Shown piece after piece: positions 37,077-46,688 of a stretch of DNA of 64,000 nt. Under the pieces are notes generated by a model, which did not search any database, had not been told where the DNA came from, and saw only the letters and a program-made list of their open reading frames with translations. Made by a program: the position numbers and the translations under genes. The DNA comes from Pseudomonas yangonensis. Lineage in GTDB: Bacteria; Pseudomonadota; Gammaproteobacteria; Pseudomonadales; Pseudomonadaceae. The first letter of the stretch is position 1, and every line of letters starts with the position of its first letter. The stretch is taken from assembly GCF_009932725.1 (NCBI RefSeq), contig NZ_BLJU01000002.1, forward strand, positions 124,001 through 188,000, given 5' to 3'.

Positions 37077-37216
37077 CAGGGTGTTGAATAACTACCTGCG
37101 TTGCCGATGAGTTGTTAAAAACAGGCTCAAAATGCTCATTTACACTCGTAAACTCCGCTTTCTCGCCTGTTTTTGCCTAGCCTCGGCTGCCTCGCTGACG
37201 TTTTTCAACACCTTGT
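37076..37216. repeat. Long imperfect palindrome (MITE-like) between ruvA and ruvB
   Basis: The ends are inverted repeats: ACAGGGTGTTGAATAAC on the left and the complement of GTTTTTCAACACCTTGT on the right. A second, perfect inner repeat AAAAACAGGC/GCCTGTTTTT lies deeper. The intervening arms also match imperfectly, so the whole 141-nt unit can fold into one long hairpin. It has no coding capacity. The left end coincides with the last base of the ruvA stop codon and the right end lies 16 bp before the ruvB ATG, so the ruvAB transcript must cross it. Confidence 0.75.
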
Positions 37217-37232
37217 CGATGGAAGTATTGCG

Positions 37233-38285
37233 ATGATCGAAGCCGATCGCCTGATTACCGCCAGTCCACGTGAGCGCGAAGAGCAGCAGGATCGTGCCAT
37301 TCGCCCGTTACGTCTGGCCGACTATATCGGTCAGCCCGTGGTGCGTGAGCAGATGGCGCTGTTCATCCAGGCTGCGCGGGGCAGGGCCGAAGCGCTCGAC
37401 CATACGCTGATCTTCGGGCCACCGGGCCTGGGCAAGACCACCCTGGCCAATATCATCGCCGAGGAAATGGGCAGCTCGATCAAGAGCACGTCCGGTCCGG
37501 TGCTCGAGCGTCCGGGAGATCTGGCTGCGCTGCTGACCAACCTGGAAAGTGGCGATGTGCTGTTCATCGACGAAATTCATCGTCTTTCTCCGGTGGTCGA
37601 GGAAGTGCTGTACCCGGCCATGGAGGATTTTCAGCTCGACATCATGATCGGCGAGGGGCCAGCGGCGCGCTCGATCAAGCTGGATCTGCCGCCCTTCACT
37701 CTGGTCGGCGCCACTACCCGTGCCGGCATGCTGACCAATCCGCTGCGCGACCGTTTCGGTATCGTTCAGCGCCTCGAGTTCTACGGTATCGAGGATCTCG
37801 CCACCATCGTCTCGCGCTCGGCCGGAATTCTCGGTTTGCCGATCGAGGCCAAGGGCGCCTATGAAATCGCGCGTCGCGCGCGCGGTACGCCGCGTATCGC
37901 CAACCGCCTGCTGCGCCGCGTGCGCGATTTCGCCGAGGTGCGCGGCACAGGCCATATCTCCCAGGCCATCGCCGACCAGGCGCTGAACCTGCTGGATGTC
38001 GACGAGCGAGGCTTCGATCATTCCGACCGACGTCTGCTGCTGGTCATGATCGAGAAGTTCGACGGCGGGCCGGTGGGGCTCGATAGCCTGGCTGCGGCCA
38101 TCGGCGAGGAGCGCCATACCATCGAGGACGTGCTCGAGCCGTACCTTATTCAGCAGGGCTACATGATGCGCACTCCACGTGGGCGTGTGGTCACCCGGCA
38201 TGCCTATCTGCACTTCGGGCTGAACATCCCCAAGCGCTCGGGTGATTCGCCCAGCGGCGATCTTTTCAGTACGGGTGACGAATGA
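37233..38285 (+). CDS. ruvB: Holliday junction helicase motor RuvB
   Basis: This 350-residue AAA+ ATPase starts at 37233 ([14 protein letters not shown]). Walker A is GPPGLGKTT, Walker B is LFIDEIHRL, sensor 1 is in [10 protein letters not shown], and the arginine-finger region is [13 protein letters not shown]. The C-terminal winged helix has [22 protein letters not shown]. RuvB hexamers drive branch migration with RuvA. GGAAG precedes the start. Confidence 0.98.
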   Translation: MIEADRLITASPREREEQQDRAIRPLRLADYIGQPVVREQMALFIQAARGRAEALDHTLIFGPPGLGKTTLANIIAEEMGSSIKSTSGPVLERPGDLAALLTNLESGDVLFIDEIHRLSPVVEEVLYPAMEDFQLDIMIGEGPAARSIKLDLPPFTLVGATTRAGMLTNPLRDRFGIVQRLEFYGIEDLATIVSRSAGILGLPIEAKGAYEIARRARGTPRIANRLLRRVRDFAEVRGTGHISQAIADQALNLLDVDERGFDHSDRRLLLVMIEKFDGGPVGLDSLAAAIGEERHTIEDVLEPYLIQQGYMMRTPRGRVVTRHAYLHFGLNIPKRSGDSPSGDLFSTGDE

Positions 38286-38338
38286 CGAAAAAATTGTTAC
38301 CAGGCCGGATTGGCAAGCAGCAGGCCGGGGACTAGAGT

Positions 38339-38791
38339 ATGCGCGCGCAAAACGGAGTCCAGCCGTTCAGCCACCATTGCCGGGTCTATTACGAAGATAC
38401 CGATGCGGGCGGCATCGTCTACTACGTCAACTACCTCAAATTCATGGAGCGGGCTCGCACCGAGCGCCTGCGTGAGCTGGGTTATGCCCAGTCGACGCTT
38501 GCCGGTGAGGGCCTGTTGTTCGTCGTGCATTCGGCCGAGGCGCGTTATCACGCGCCGGCACGTCTGGATGACGAGCTGGTGATCAGCGCCGATGTAATCG
38601 AATTGAACCGTGCCAGCCTGCGCTTTCGTCAACAGGTCAGGCGGGCTGCGGATGATGTGCTGCTCTGCGAAGGGCAGTTTCTGGTGGCCTGTGTGCGCGC
38701 CGACAACTTGAAACCCCGGGCTATTCCCGAATCTCTGCGACACGCGTTCGCCGGGACGCAGGCGCCGGGTCCAATTGCAGCAGGAGAGTAA
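38339..38791 (+). CDS. ybgC: Tol-Pal-associated acyl-CoA thioesterase YbgC
   Basis: This 150-residue hotdog thioesterase has the active-site motif [25 protein letters not shown], with the catalytic Asp in DTDAGG. Length and position (first gene of ybgC-tolQRAB-pal-cpoB) match the family. It ends 2 bp before the tolQ GTG, indicating coupling. YbgC hydrolyses acyl-CoA or acyl-ACP; its link to the Tol machine is still unclear. Confidence 0.95.
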   Translation: MRAQNGVQPFSHHCRVYYEDTDAGGIVYYVNYLKFMERARTERLRELGYAQSTLAGEGLLFVVHSAEARYHAPARLDDELVISADVIELNRASLRFRQQVRRAADDVLLCEGQFLVACVRADNLKPRAIPESLRHAFAGTQAPGPIAAGE

Positions 38792-38793
38792 GC

Positions 38794-39489
38794 GTGGAAG
38801 CTAACGCCGTTGACCATATGTCGATGTGGAGTCTGATCAGTAACGCCAGTCTGTTGGTTCAGCTGGTGATGCTGACCCTGGTGGCCGCGTCGGTCATTTC
38901 CTGGGTGATGATCTTTCAGCGTAGTAATGCCATCCGCGCCGCCAAGCGTGCTCTGGATAACTTCGAGGATCGTTTCTGGTCCGGTATCGACCTGTCCAAG
39001 CTGTATCGCCAGGCCGGCAGCAACCCTGATCCGGATTCCGGTCTGGAGCAGATCTTCCGCGCCGGCTTCAAGGAGTTCTCCCGCCTGCGTCAGCAGCAGG
39101 GCGTCGACCCGGACGCGGTGATGGACGGTGTTGCGCGCGCCATGCGCGTAGCCATCTCCCGCGAAGAAGAGAAGCTGGAAACCGCGCTGCCGTTCCTCGC
39201 TACCGTAGGTTCCACCAGCCCCTACATCGGCCTGTTCGGTACCGTATGGGGCATCATGAACTCCTTCCGCGGCCTGGCTCAGGTGCAGCAGGCCACCCTG
39301 GCCACCGTCGCTCCGGGTATCGCCGAAGCGCTGATCGCCACCGCCATCGGTCTGTTCGCCGCGATTCCGGCGGTCATCGCCTACAACCGCTTCTCCGCCC
39401 GCGGCGAAATGCTGATCGGCCGCTACTACACCTTCGCCGACGAGTTCCAGGCCATCCTGCACCGCAAGGTGCATACCTCGGAAGACTAA
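38794..39489 (+). CDS. tolQ: Tol-Pal system inner-membrane protein TolQ
   Basis: The 231-residue protein starts at GTG 38794 behind CAGGAG. It has three transmembrane segments: ASLLVQLVMLTLVAASVISWVMIF, then GSTSPYIGLFGTVWGIM and IAEALIATAIGLFAAIPAVIAYNRF. TolQ with TolR forms the proton-driven stator that energises TolA. The MotA/TolQ/ExbB-type core is complete. Confidence 0.97.
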   Translation: MEANAVDHMSMWSLISNASLLVQLVMLTLVAASVISWVMIFQRSNAIRAAKRALDNFEDRFWSGIDLSKLYRQAGSNPDPDSGLEQIFRAGFKEFSRLRQQQGVDPDAVMDGVARAMRVAISREEEKLETALPFLATVGSTSPYIGLFGTVWGIMNSFRGLAQVQQATLATVAPGIAEALIATAIGLFAAIPAVIAYNRFSARGEMLIGRYYTFADEFQAILHRKVHTSED

Positions 39490-39516
39490 GACGCGCGCAC
39501 AGGATAGGTTCTAGCC

Positions 39517-39969
39517 ATGGCGAGAATTCGCAACAGACGCAAACCGGTCGCCGAGATGAACGTGGTGCCCTACATCGACGTGATGCTGGTGCTGCTGGTC
39601 ATCTTCATGGTCACCGCGCCCATGCTCAACCAGGGCGTCAAGGTCGACCTGCCCAAGGTCAGCAGCGAAGCGCTGCCGCAGGACAACGACGCGCAGGTGC
39701 TGACCATTTCCATCAAGGCCGACAAGACCTACTACTGGAACATGGGCAGCGAGGTCGACATCGACACCGAGCAGGAGCGCGCCTCCACCCTTGAGCAGAT
39801 GACTCAGGCCGTTTCGGCGATCATTGCCGAGAACCGTCGCCAGGGTAAGCAGGTGCAGGTGTTCGTGCGCGGTGATCGCACCGTCGATTACGGCACCGTG
39901 ATGGCGGCCATGGGCGGCCTGCAGCAGGCCGACGTGGGCAACGTCGGATTGATTACCGAGGCGCCCTGA
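39517..39969 (+). CDS. tolR: Tol-Pal system protein TolR
   Basis: This 150-residue protein has one N-terminal transmembrane helix preceded by the conserved MNVVPYIDVMLVLLVIFMV, whose Asp (YIDVMLV) is the proton-relay residue. The periplasmic ExbD/TolR domain follows. Its stop overlaps the tolA ATG by one base (TGATG). Confidence 0.97.
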   Translation: MARIRNRRKPVAEMNVVPYIDVMLVLLVIFMVTAPMLNQGVKVDLPKVSSEALPQDNDAQVLTISIKADKTYYWNMGSEVDIDTEQERASTLEQMTQAVSAIIAENRRQGKQVQVFVRGDRTVDYGTVMAAMGGLQQADVGNVGLITEAP

Positions 39970-40949
39970 TGCAGCAGACCGAGCGTTCGCAGTCGGAAAG
40001 CTACTTCTGGCCCGTCGTCTGGGCCGTGGGTCTGCATGTCCTGATGTTCGCCATGCTGTTCGTCAGCTTCGCCTTCACGCCGGAGCTGCCACCGGCGCGT
40101 CCGGTGGTTCAGGCTACGCTGTACCAGTTGCAGTCGCAGAGCCAGGCCACCACCCAGACCACGCAGAAGGTGGCAGGCGAGGCGCAGAAGACCTCGGCGC
40201 CGCAGTTCGAGACCGAACGACTGGAACAGAAGAAAGCCGAAGAGCAGAAGCAGGCCCAGGCCGAGGCGCAGAAGGTAGCCGCAGCGAAGAAAGCCGAGGA
40301 ACAAAAGAAGGCGGAAGAGGCTCGAAAGGCCGAACAGGCCAAAGCCGAAGCTGCGAAGAAGGCCGAAGCCGAAAAGGCTGCCGAGCAGAAGCGCCAGGCG
40401 GACATCGCCAAGAAGCGCGCCGAGGAAGAGGCGAAGAAGAAAGCCGCTGAAGAGGCCAAGAAAAAGGCCGCTGCAGAAGAGGCGAAAAAGAAGGCGGCAG
40501 CCGCCGAGGCCGCGAAGAAAAAGGCTGCCGAGGATGCCAAGCGCAAGGCCGAAGAGGCTCGACGCAAGGCGGCCGAGGATCAGAAGGCAGCAGCGCTGGC
40601 CGAGCTGCTTTCGGACAACGTGCAGAACCAGCAGGCGCTGGCGGAAACCCATGGTGACCAGGTCGCGGGTAACCTCGACGATCTGATCATCAAGCTGATC
40701 ACCGAGAACTGGCAGCGACCGATGTCGGCGCGCCGTGGCATGAGCGTCGAGCTGCTGATTCAGATGCTGCCCGACGGCACCGTGACCAATGCCAGCGTAT
40801 CGCGCTCCAGTGGCGATGCGCCGTTCGACAACTCGGCCGTTGCCGCTGTACGTAACGTCGGGCGTATTCCCGAGATGCAACAATTGGATCGCGCTACCTT
40901 CGACCGTATGTACAGGCAGCGCCGCGTGATTTTCAAACCGGAGGATTGA
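39969..40949 (+). CDS. tolA: Tol-Pal system protein TolA
   Basis: This 326-residue protein has an N-terminal membrane anchor ([23 protein letters not shown]), a long Lys/Ala/Glu-rich helical domain II (about residues 70-215) and a globular C-terminal domain III (about 220-326) that contacts TolB/Pal. It spans the periplasm and transmits energy from TolQR to the outer membrane. The repetitive domain II makes the DNA compositionally biased (GCC/AAG/GAG codons) and opens a false frame on the opposite strand. Confidence 0.96.
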   Translation: MQQTERSQSESYFWPVVWAVGLHVLMFAMLFVSFAFTPELPPARPVVQATLYQLQSQSQATTQTTQKVAGEAQKTSAPQFETERLEQKKAEEQKQAQAEAQKVAAAKKAEEQKKAEEARKAEQAKAEAAKKAEAEKAAEQKRQADIAKKRAEEEAKKKAAEEAKKKAAAEEAKKKAAAAEAAKKKAAEDAKRKAEEARRKAAEDQKAAALAELLSDNVQNQQALAETHGDQVAGNLDDLIIKLITENWQRPMSARRGMSVELLIQMLPDGTVTNASVSRSSGDAPFDNSAVAAVRNVGRIPEMQQLDRATFDRMYRQRRVIFKPED

Positions 40950-40954
40950 GCTCT

Positions 40955-42253
40955 GTGAACAACCTGATTCGTATCGCCCTGCTGGGGCTGGTCATGCTGG
41001 TCGGCAGCGTCCAGGCGGCCGATCCGCTGGTGATTTCCCAAGGCGCCGACCGCGCCACCCCTATCGCCGTGGTGCCCTTCGGCTGGCAGGGCGGCTCGGT
41101 ACTGCCCGAAGACATGTCGCAAATCATTGGCAATGACCTGCGCAATTCCGGCTATTTCGAACCCATCCCGCGGCAGAACATGATCAGCCTGCCGACCCAG
41201 GCCAGCGAAGTCATCTACCGTGACTGGAAAGCCCTCGGCGCGCAGTATGTGCTGGTCGGCAATATCGTGCCCAATGGTGGCCGGTTGCAGATCCAGTACG
41301 CATTGTTCAACGTCAACACCGAGCAGCAGGTAATGACCGGCAATGTAGGTGGCGGCACCGACCAACTGCGCGACATGGCCCACCATATCGCCGACCAGTC
41401 GTTCGAGAAGCTCACCGGCGTCAAGGGCGCGTTCTCCACTCGCCTGCTATATGTCACCGCCGAGCGCATGGGCGCCAACAACACCCGTTACACCCTGCAG
41501 CGTTCCGACTATGACGGCGCTCGTGCCGTGACGCTGCTGCAGTCGCGCGAGCCAATCCTGTCGCCGTCCTTCGCACCCGATGGCCGCCGCATCGCTTACG
41601 TGTCGTTCGAGCAGCGTCGCCCGCGCATCTTCGTGCAGCACATCGACACCGGCCGTCGCGAGCAGATCACCAATTTCGAAGGCCTCAACGGCGCGCCTGC
41701 CTGGTCGCCGGACGGCTCGCGCCTGGCTTTCGTATTGTCCAAGGATGGCAATCCGGAAATCTACGTGATGGACATGGGCAGTCGGCAGATGCGCCGCATC
41801 ACCAACCACTACGCCATCGATACCGAACCCTTCTGGGGCAAGGATGGTCAGACCCTTTACTTCACGTCGGATCGTGCGGGCCGTCCGCAGATCTACAAGA
41901 CCAACATCAATAGCGGGGCAGTGGAGCGTGTGACCTTCGTCGGTAACTACAACGCCAACCCGAAATTGTCGGCAGATGAAAAGACCCTGGTGATGATTCA
42001 TCGTCAGGATGGTTTTACCGTGTTCAAGGTGGCCGCACAGGACCTGGAAACCAACCGTTTGCGCATACTTTCAGACACAAGTTTGGATGAGTCGCCCACT
42101 GTTGCGCCCAATGGCACCATGCTAATCTACGCCACCCGCCAGCAGGGCCGGGGAGTCTTGATGTTAGCGTCCACCAACGGACGTGTGAGGCTCCCTCTTC
42201 CTACCGCTCAAGGCGAAGTTCGAGAGCCTTCTTGGTCCCCTTACCTGAACTGA
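40955..42253 (+). CDS. tolB: Tol-Pal system beta-propeller protein TolB
   Basis: The 432-residue protein starts at GTG 40955 behind GGAGG. A signal peptide ends at GSVQA (about residue 22). The N-terminal D1 domain has [17 protein letters not shown]. The C-terminal six-bladed propeller shows repeats of [39 protein letters not shown] and [14 protein letters not shown]. TolB is periplasmic and binds Pal and TolA. Confidence 0.97.
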   Translation: MNNLIRIALLGLVMLVGSVQAADPLVISQGADRATPIAVVPFGWQGGSVLPEDMSQIIGNDLRNSGYFEPIPRQNMISLPTQASEVIYRDWKALGAQYVLVGNIVPNGGRLQIQYALFNVNTEQQVMTGNVGGGTDQLRDMAHHIADQSFEKLTGVKGAFSTRLLYVTAERMGANNTRYTLQRSDYDGARAVTLLQSREPILSPSFAPDGRRIAYVSFEQRRPRIFVQHIDTGRREQITNFEGLNGAPAWSPDGSRLAFVLSKDGNPEIYVMDMGSRQMRRITNHYAIDTEPFWGKDGQTLYFTSDRAGRPQIYKTNINSGAVERVTFVGNYNANPKLSADEKTLVMIHRQDGFTVFKVAAQDLETNRLRILSDTSLDESPTVAPNGTMLIYATRQQGRGVLMLASTNGRVRLPLPTAQGEVREPSWSPYLN

Positions 42254-42308
42254 TGCGGCGTTACACCTATATTGCTTAACACAACTGGGGTTCATTAGGA
42301 GTTACATG

Positions 42309-42806
42309 ATGGAAATGCTGAAATTCGGTAAGTTCGCTGCACTGTCCCTGGCTCTCGCCGTTGCCGTAGGTTGCTCCTCCAAAGGCGGCGACGCTGCTGG
42401 CGAAGGCGCTGTCGACCCGAACGCTGGCTACGGTGCCAACACTGGCGCTGTTGATGGCAGCCTGAGCGAAGAAGCGGCTCTGCGCGCTATCACCACCTTC
42501 TACTTCGAGTACGACAGCTCCGACCTGAAAGCCGAAGCCATGCGCGCTCTGGACGTACACGCCAAGGACCTGAAAGGCAACGGCGCTCGCGTCGTTCTGG
42601 AAGGCCACGCTGACGAGCGCGGTACCCGTGAGTACAACATGGCTCTGGGCGAGCGTCGTGCCAAGGCCGTTCAGCGCTACCTGGTTCTGCAGGGCGTTTC
42701 CCCGGCTCAGCTGGAACTGGTTTCCTACGGCGAAGAGCGTCCGGTTGCCACTGGCAACGACGAGCAGTCCTGGGCCCAGAACCGTCGCGTAGAGCTGCGT
42801 AAGTAA
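42309..42806 (+). CDS. pal: Peptidoglycan-associated lipoprotein Pal (OprL)
   Basis: This 165-residue lipoprotein has Cys22 in the lipobox AVAVGC. The OmpA-like domain (about 60-165) includes [10 protein letters not shown], the peptidoglycan-binding [20 protein letters not shown] block and the terminal QNRRVELRK. It is the P. aeruginosa OprL orthologue. Start at 42309, with AGGAG upstream; one extra Met at 42306 is possible. Confidence 0.97.
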   Translation: MEMLKFGKFAALSLALAVAVGCSSKGGDAAGEGAVDPNAGYGANTGAVDGSLSEEAALRAITTFYFEYDSSDLKAEAMRALDVHAKDLKGNGARVVLEGHADERGTREYNMALGERRAKAVQRYLVLQGVSPAQLELVSYGEERPVATGNDEQSWAQNRRVELRK

Positions 42807-42812
42807 GCTGCC

Positions 42813-43625
42813 ATGCGAGATTGCCGCCGTATCCTGACCCTTCTGACACTCGCCTTGCCGCTCGCGGCGATGGCGGAGGTTCCCGTACTGGAAAGCAGCT
42901 CCATGCAACAGGGCAGCAGCTATCCACCGGCGGGTTATGGTACGGCCGGCGCCTCCGCCGGAGCGGGTGCGCAAGCGCCCGCTTCTGCGCAGGGTATGCT
43001 GTTCAACCAGCTCGAGCAGATGCAGCAGGAAATTGCGCAACTGCGTGGTATGGTCGAAGAGCAGCAGAACGAAATTCAGCGCCTCAAGCAGGAAGGCCTG
43101 GAGCGTTACCAGGATCTGGATCAACGTATTTCCTCCGGTGCCGCTGCCGGTGGAGCTCCCGCACAGAATTCAGCTGATGGCGCGGTAAACGCCAACGGCA
43201 CGCCAACGCCACCTGCCGCACAGCAGCAGGCCAGCGCCGAGCCGGGTGATCCGGCCAAGGAAAAGCTCTATTACGATGCCGCCTTCGACCTGATCAAGGC
43301 CAAGGACTTCGACAAGGCGTCGCAGGCATTCGCTGCCTTTCTCAATCGTTATCCCAACAGTCAGTACGCCGGTAACGCTCAGTACTGGCTGGGCGAAGTG
43401 AATCTGGCCAAGGGTGATCTGCAGGCAGCCGGTCAGGCCTTTGCCAAGGTCAGTCAGGCCTATCCAAGCCATGCCAAGGTGCCGGATTCGCTGTTCAAGC
43501 TTGCCGACGTCGAGCGTCGTTTGGGGCACAACGACAAGGCACGCGGTATCCTGCAGCAGGTGATCGCTCAGTATCCGGGCAGCTCGGCCGCCCAACTGGC
43601 CCAGCGCGACCTGCAGCGGCTGTAA
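42813..43625 (+). CDS. cpoB: Cell division coordinator CpoB
   Basis: This 270-residue periplasmic protein has a signal peptide (LTLLTLALPLAAMAEV). An N-terminal coiled coil (NQLEQMQQEIAQLRGMVEEQ, about 66-95) mediates trimerisation. A Gly/Ala/Pro-rich linker precedes C-terminal TPR repeats (about 145-268). CpoB coordinates PBP1B and Tol during septation. It is the last gene of the tol-pal operon and is followed by a terminator. Confidence 0.94.
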   Translation: MRDCRRILTLLTLALPLAAMAEVPVLESSSMQQGSSYPPAGYGTAGASAGAGAQAPASAQGMLFNQLEQMQQEIAQLRGMVEEQQNEIQRLKQEGLERYQDLDQRISSGAAAGGAPAQNSADGAVNANGTPTPPAAQQQASAEPGDPAKEKLYYDAAFDLIKAKDFDKASQAFAAFLNRYPNSQYAGNAQYWLGEVNLAKGDLQAAGQAFAKVSQAYPSHAKVPDSLFKLADVERRLGHNDKARGILQQVIAQYPGSSAAQLAQRDLQRL

Positions 43626-43642
43626 GTCAAGAATCGAGAACG

Positions 43643-43667
43643 AACCCGCGCTTGACGCGGGTTTTTC
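43643..43667 (+). terminator. Terminator of the tol-pal operon
   Basis: AACCCGCG (43643-43650) and CGCGGGTT form an 8-bp stem followed by TTT, 18 bp past cpoB. Confidence 0.92.
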
Positions 43668-43766
43668 TTGTGGCATGCCATCCCGGGCGGCCACCTTACG
43701 GGCCGTGGCGGAGCGCCGTGAGAATCAGTTCCGATGATTTTCTATCTGCCATTCGGCCACTTCCAT

Positions 43767-43772
43767 TAGAAT
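43767..43772 (+). promoter_or_regulatory. -10-like element upstream of queE
   Basis: TAGAAT at 43767-43772, preceded by CAT and about 145 bp ahead of queE. No preQ1 riboswitch-like hairpin plus A-rich tail was found in this leader. Confidence 0.4.
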
Positions 43773-43915
43773 GCGCGCTCGCTTGGCTCGCGGGGTTTCA
43801 GCTCGGCTGATGTCCCTGTCGCCATGCATCGTCGAATGTCTGCTGCTGCCGACGTTCCTGTCTTTTCACGCAACGGAGGCGGATGACCTGTTTCGTCATC
43901 ACGCCCGTGGCTACC

Positions 43916-44563
43916 ATGCAAGAAACCCTGCGCATTACCGAGATTTTCTACTCGTTGCAGGGGGAGACGCGTACCGCCGGCCTGCCGACGGTGTTCGTGC
44001 GCCTGACCGGCTGCCCCCTGCGCTGTCAGTACTGTGACACCGCCTACGCCTTCAGCGGCGGCGAGATCATTGCGCTGGACAGTATCCTCGACCAGGTGGC
44101 CGCCTATCGGCCGCGTTACGTCTGCGTCACCGGCGGCGAGCCGCTGGCCCAGCCCAATTGCATCCCCTTGCTCTCGCGTTTGTGCGACGCCGGTTACGAG
44201 GTGTCGCTGGAAACCAGTGGCGCGCTCGACGTCTCGGCCGTGGATTCACGGGTGAGCAAGGTGCTCGACCTGAAGACGCCCGGTTCGGCCGAGGTGCAGC
44301 GCAACCGTTACGAGAACATCGAGTGGCTCACCACCAATGATCAGGTCAAGTTCGTCATCTGCTCGCGCGAGGATTATGACTGGGCCGTATCCAGGCTGAT
44401 CCAGTACGACCTGGCGGCCCGGGCCGGCGAGGTGCTGTTCTCGCCCAGCCATAAACAGGTGGATGCGCGGGCGTTGGCCGACTGGATCGTGGCGGACAAC
44501 CTGCCGGTGCGCCTGCAACTGCAACTGCACAAGATTCTCTGGAACGACGAGCCGGGACATTGA
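43916..44563 (+). CDS. queE: 7-carboxy-7-deazaguanine synthase QueE
   Basis: This 215-residue radical-SAM enzyme makes CDG from 6-carboxytetrahydropterin in queuosine synthesis. The cluster motif is CPLRCQYC, with Cys33, Cys37 and Cys40 (CxxxCxxC). TGGEPLAQ contributes SAM contacts. [17 protein letters not shown] matches the usual family N-terminus, so the ATG at 43916 is used. An in-frame ATG at 43883 has GGAGG only three bases upstream and would add 11 residues. It overlaps no gene but lies 2 bp before queC. Confidence 0.93.
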   Translation: MQETLRITEIFYSLQGETRTAGLPTVFVRLTGCPLRCQYCDTAYAFSGGEIIALDSILDQVAAYRPRYVCVTGGEPLAQPNCIPLLSRLCDAGYEVSLETSGALDVSAVDSRVSKVLDLKTPGSAEVQRNRYENIEWLTTNDQVKFVICSREDYDWAVSRLIQYDLAARAGEVLFSPSHKQVDARALADWIVADNLPVRLQLQLHKILWNDEPGH

Positions 44564-44565
44564 TC

Positions 44566-45240
44566 ATGAACGACAAGAAAGCGGTCATTCTCCTTTCCGG
44601 CGGCCTGGATTCGGCCACCGTGGTGGCCATGGCCAGAGCCGAGGGCTACGCCTGCTACAGCATGAGCTTCGATTACGGGCAGCGTCATCGCGCCGAACTG
44701 CAGGCGGCCGAGCGCGTTGCCCGGCAACTGGGTGTGGTCGAGCACAAGGTGATCGGCCTGAATCTCAACGGCATTGGCGGCTCGGCACTGACCGACAGCA
44801 GCATCGCGGTTCCGGAAACACCGGGCGAAGGTATTCCGGTGACCTATGTGCCGGCGCGCAACACGGTGTTCCTGTCCCTGGCGCTGGGCTGGGCCGAGGT
44901 GCTGGGGGCGCGCGACATCTTCATCGGCGTCAATGCGGTGGACTACTCAGGCTATCCCGATTGCCGCCCGGAATTCGTCGAGGCTTTCGAGCGCATGGCC
45001 AACCTGGCGACCAAAGCCGGTGTGGAGGGTGAGGGTTTTGCCATCCGTGCGCCGCTGCAGCAGATGAGCAAGGGCGAAATCATCCAGGCCGGTATGCGCC
45101 TGGGCGTGGACTATGCGCTGACCGTCTCCTGCTATCAGGCCGACGACGACGGCCGCGCCTGTGGCAAGTGCGACAGCTGCCGCCTGCGCGCGGCGGGTTT
45201 CGTCGCCGCTGGCGTGCCCGATGCCACGCGTTACTTCTGA
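44566..45240 (+). CDS. queC: 7-cyano-7-deazaguanine synthase QueC
   Basis: This 224-residue ATP-pyrophosphatase-family enzyme converts CDG to preQ0. The PP-loop SGGLDSAT is at residues 11-18. The zinc site is formed by the late cysteines in [29 protein letters not shown] and [17 protein letters not shown] are conserved. It is coupled to queE. Confidence 0.96.
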   Translation: MNDKKAVILLSGGLDSATVVAMARAEGYACYSMSFDYGQRHRAELQAAERVARQLGVVEHKVIGLNLNGIGGSALTDSSIAVPETPGEGIPVTYVPARNTVFLSLALGWAEVLGARDIFIGVNAVDYSGYPDCRPEFVEAFERMANLATKAGVEGEGFAIRAPLQQMSKGEIIQAGMRLGVDYALTVSCYQADDDGRACGKCDSCRLRAAGFVAAGVPDATRYF

Positions 45241-45298
45241 AAAAGTTTTCGCGAAGTGTTGATTTCCTGAATTAAATCAGTATCATGCGCCTCGCGTT

Positions 45299-45374
45299 GG
45301 GTCGTTAGCTCAGTTGGTAGAGCAGTTGGCTTTTAACCAATTGGTCGTAGGTTCGAATCCTACACGACCCACCA
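45299..45374 (+). tRNA. tRNA-Lys (anticodon TTT)
   Basis: The 76-nt gene has acceptor stem GGGTCGT/ACGACCC, D-arm TAGCTCAGTTGGTAGAGCA, anticodon loop CTTTTAA with anticodon TTT, TPsiC arm GGTTCGAATCC and an encoded CCA. In P. aeruginosa a tRNA-Lys after queC is a known attachment site for PAPI-1/pKLC102-type elements. Here no integrase follows; nadA is next. Confidence 0.98.
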
Positions 45375-45381
45375 GATCGCA

Positions 45382-45410
45382 AAAGCCAGTCGTGAGACTG
45401 GCTTTTTTTT
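45382..45410 (+). terminator. Terminator after tRNA-Lys
   Basis: AAGCCAGTC and GACTGGCTT form a stem around GTGA and run into seven more T, 8 bp past the tRNA. Confidence 0.93.
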
Positions 45411-45504
45411 GCTCTCGGAAAAGCCCCTGGCTGGCCCGCCTGTGGCGATGGGCAGCCAGGGGGTATACTCGCAGCTCGCTCAAGAGCGCCGCAGGTTCGA
45501 TGAT

Positions 45505-46563
45505 ATGACGCAGATTTCCGAACGCCTTCTGGTCCAAGCCCACCTCGATGCCAAGCAGCCCAAGCCGCTGACCGCCGAGGAAGAGGCTTTCTATCGCCGT
45601 GAAATCGCCGCCGAGCTGAAGAAGCAGAACGCGGTGCTGGTGGCGCACTATTACTGCGATCCGGTCATCCAGGCGCTGGCCGAGGAAACCGGCGGCTGCG
45701 TTTCCGACTCTCTGGAAATGGCCCGCTTCGGCAACCAGCACCCGGCGCAGACCGTGGTGGTGGCTGGGGTCAAGTTCATGGGCGAGACGGCGAAGATTCT
45801 CAATCCGGAAAAGCGCGTGCTGATGCCGACGCTGGAGGCGACCTGCTCGCTGGATCTGGGCTGCCCGGTAGACGAGTTCTCGGCCTTCTGCGATCAGCAT
45901 CCCGAGCGCACCGTGGTGGTGTATGCCAATACCTCGGCGGCGGTCAAGGCGCGTGCCGACTGGGTGGTGACCTCCAGCTGCGCGCTGGAGATCGTCGAGA
46001 GCCTGATGGATAACGGCGAGACCATCATCTGGGCGCCGGACAAGCATCTGGGCAACTACATCCAGCGCGAGACTGGCGCCGACATGCTGCTGTGGGACGG
46101 CGCCTGCATCGTGCACGAGGAGTTCAAGTCCAAGCAGCTGCTGGACATGAAGGCGCTGTACCCAGACGCCGCCATTCTGGTGCACCCGGAATCGCCGCAG
46201 AACGTGGTGGAGCTGGCCGATGCCGTGGGCTCCACCAGCCAACTGATCAAGGCCGCGCAGACCCTGCCGAATTCCACCTTCATCGTCGCCACCGACCGCG
46301 GCATCTTCTACAAGATGCAGCAGCTGTGCCCGGACAAGACCTTCATCGAGGCGCCGACCGCCGGCAACGGCGCGGCATGCCGCAGCTGCGCGCACTGCCC
46401 GTGGATGGCGATGAATACCCTGGAACGTGTGCTGACCGGCCTGCGTCAGGGCTCCGGTGAGATTCATGTCGACCCGGCGCTGATTCCCAAGGCGATCAAG
46501 CCGCTCAAGCGCATGCTCGATTTCACCCAGGCGGCGCGGATGAAGGTCGCCGGCAACGCCTGA
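45505..46563 (+). CDS. nadA: Quinolinate synthase NadA
   Basis: This 352-residue enzyme condenses iminoaspartate with dihydroxyacetone phosphate to give quinolinate for NAD synthesis. The three 4Fe-4S cysteines lie in the ATCSLDLGC segment, in SSCALE and in the CRSCAHCPW segment. [21 protein letters not shown] and HPESPQNVV are conserved substrate-binding blocks. The start at 45505 gives the usual proteobacterial length. Confidence 0.97.
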   Translation: MTQISERLLVQAHLDAKQPKPLTAEEEAFYRREIAAELKKQNAVLVAHYYCDPVIQALAEETGGCVSDSLEMARFGNQHPAQTVVVAGVKFMGETAKILNPEKRVLMPTLEATCSLDLGCPVDEFSAFCDQHPERTVVVYANTSAAVKARADWVVTSSCALEIVESLMDNGETIIWAPDKHLGNYIQRETGADMLLWDGACIVHEEFKSKQLLDMKALYPDAAILVHPESPQNVVELADAVGSTSQLIKAAQTLPNSTFIVATDRGIFYKMQQLCPDKTFIEAPTAGNGAACRSCAHCPWMAMNTLERVLTGLRQGSGEIHVDPALIPKAIKPLKRMLDFTQAARMKVAGNA

Positions 46564-46576
46564 TAGGCATGCAGTA

Positions 46577-46608
46577 AAAAGAAGCCCAGCCAATGCTGGG
46601 CTTCTTGC
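46577..46608 (+). terminator. Terminator after nadA
   Basis: GAAGCCCAGC (46581-46590) pairs with GCTGGGCTTC (46595-46604) around CAAT. The A-rich left flank and TTG right flank support termination. Confidence 0.88.
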
Positions 46609-46613
46609 TTTGC

Positions 46614-46674
46614 GTAGCCCGGATGCAATCCGGGAATGGCGAGAGGCCAATACCCCGGATTGCATCCGGGCTAC
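46614..46674. repeat. REP doublet (REPIN-like), family B
   Basis: GTAGCCCGGATGCAATCCGG at 46614-46633 (the arm continues one more G) and its exact complement at 46654-46674 face each other across about 19 bp. Family B also occurs at 56675-56734 (doublet) and 35780-35800 (single arm). It may also end transcription of the minus-strand LOG-family gene. Confidence 0.88.
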
Positions 46675-46688
46675 GGCAACTCGTCAGC

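Noticed and set aside
37076..37216. Insertion sequence between ruvA and ruvB
   Set aside because: There is no transposase frame and no clear target-site duplication; it is kept only as a palindromic, possibly MITE-like, repeat.
40109..40567. Ala/Ser/Phe-rich frame antisense to tolA
   Set aside because: Produced by the Lys/Ala/Glu codon repeats of TolA domain II.
43626..43915. preQ1 riboswitch ahead of queE
   Set aside because: No short GC hairpin followed by an A-rich tail with a conserved C-rich loop was found; the leader looks like a plain promoter region.
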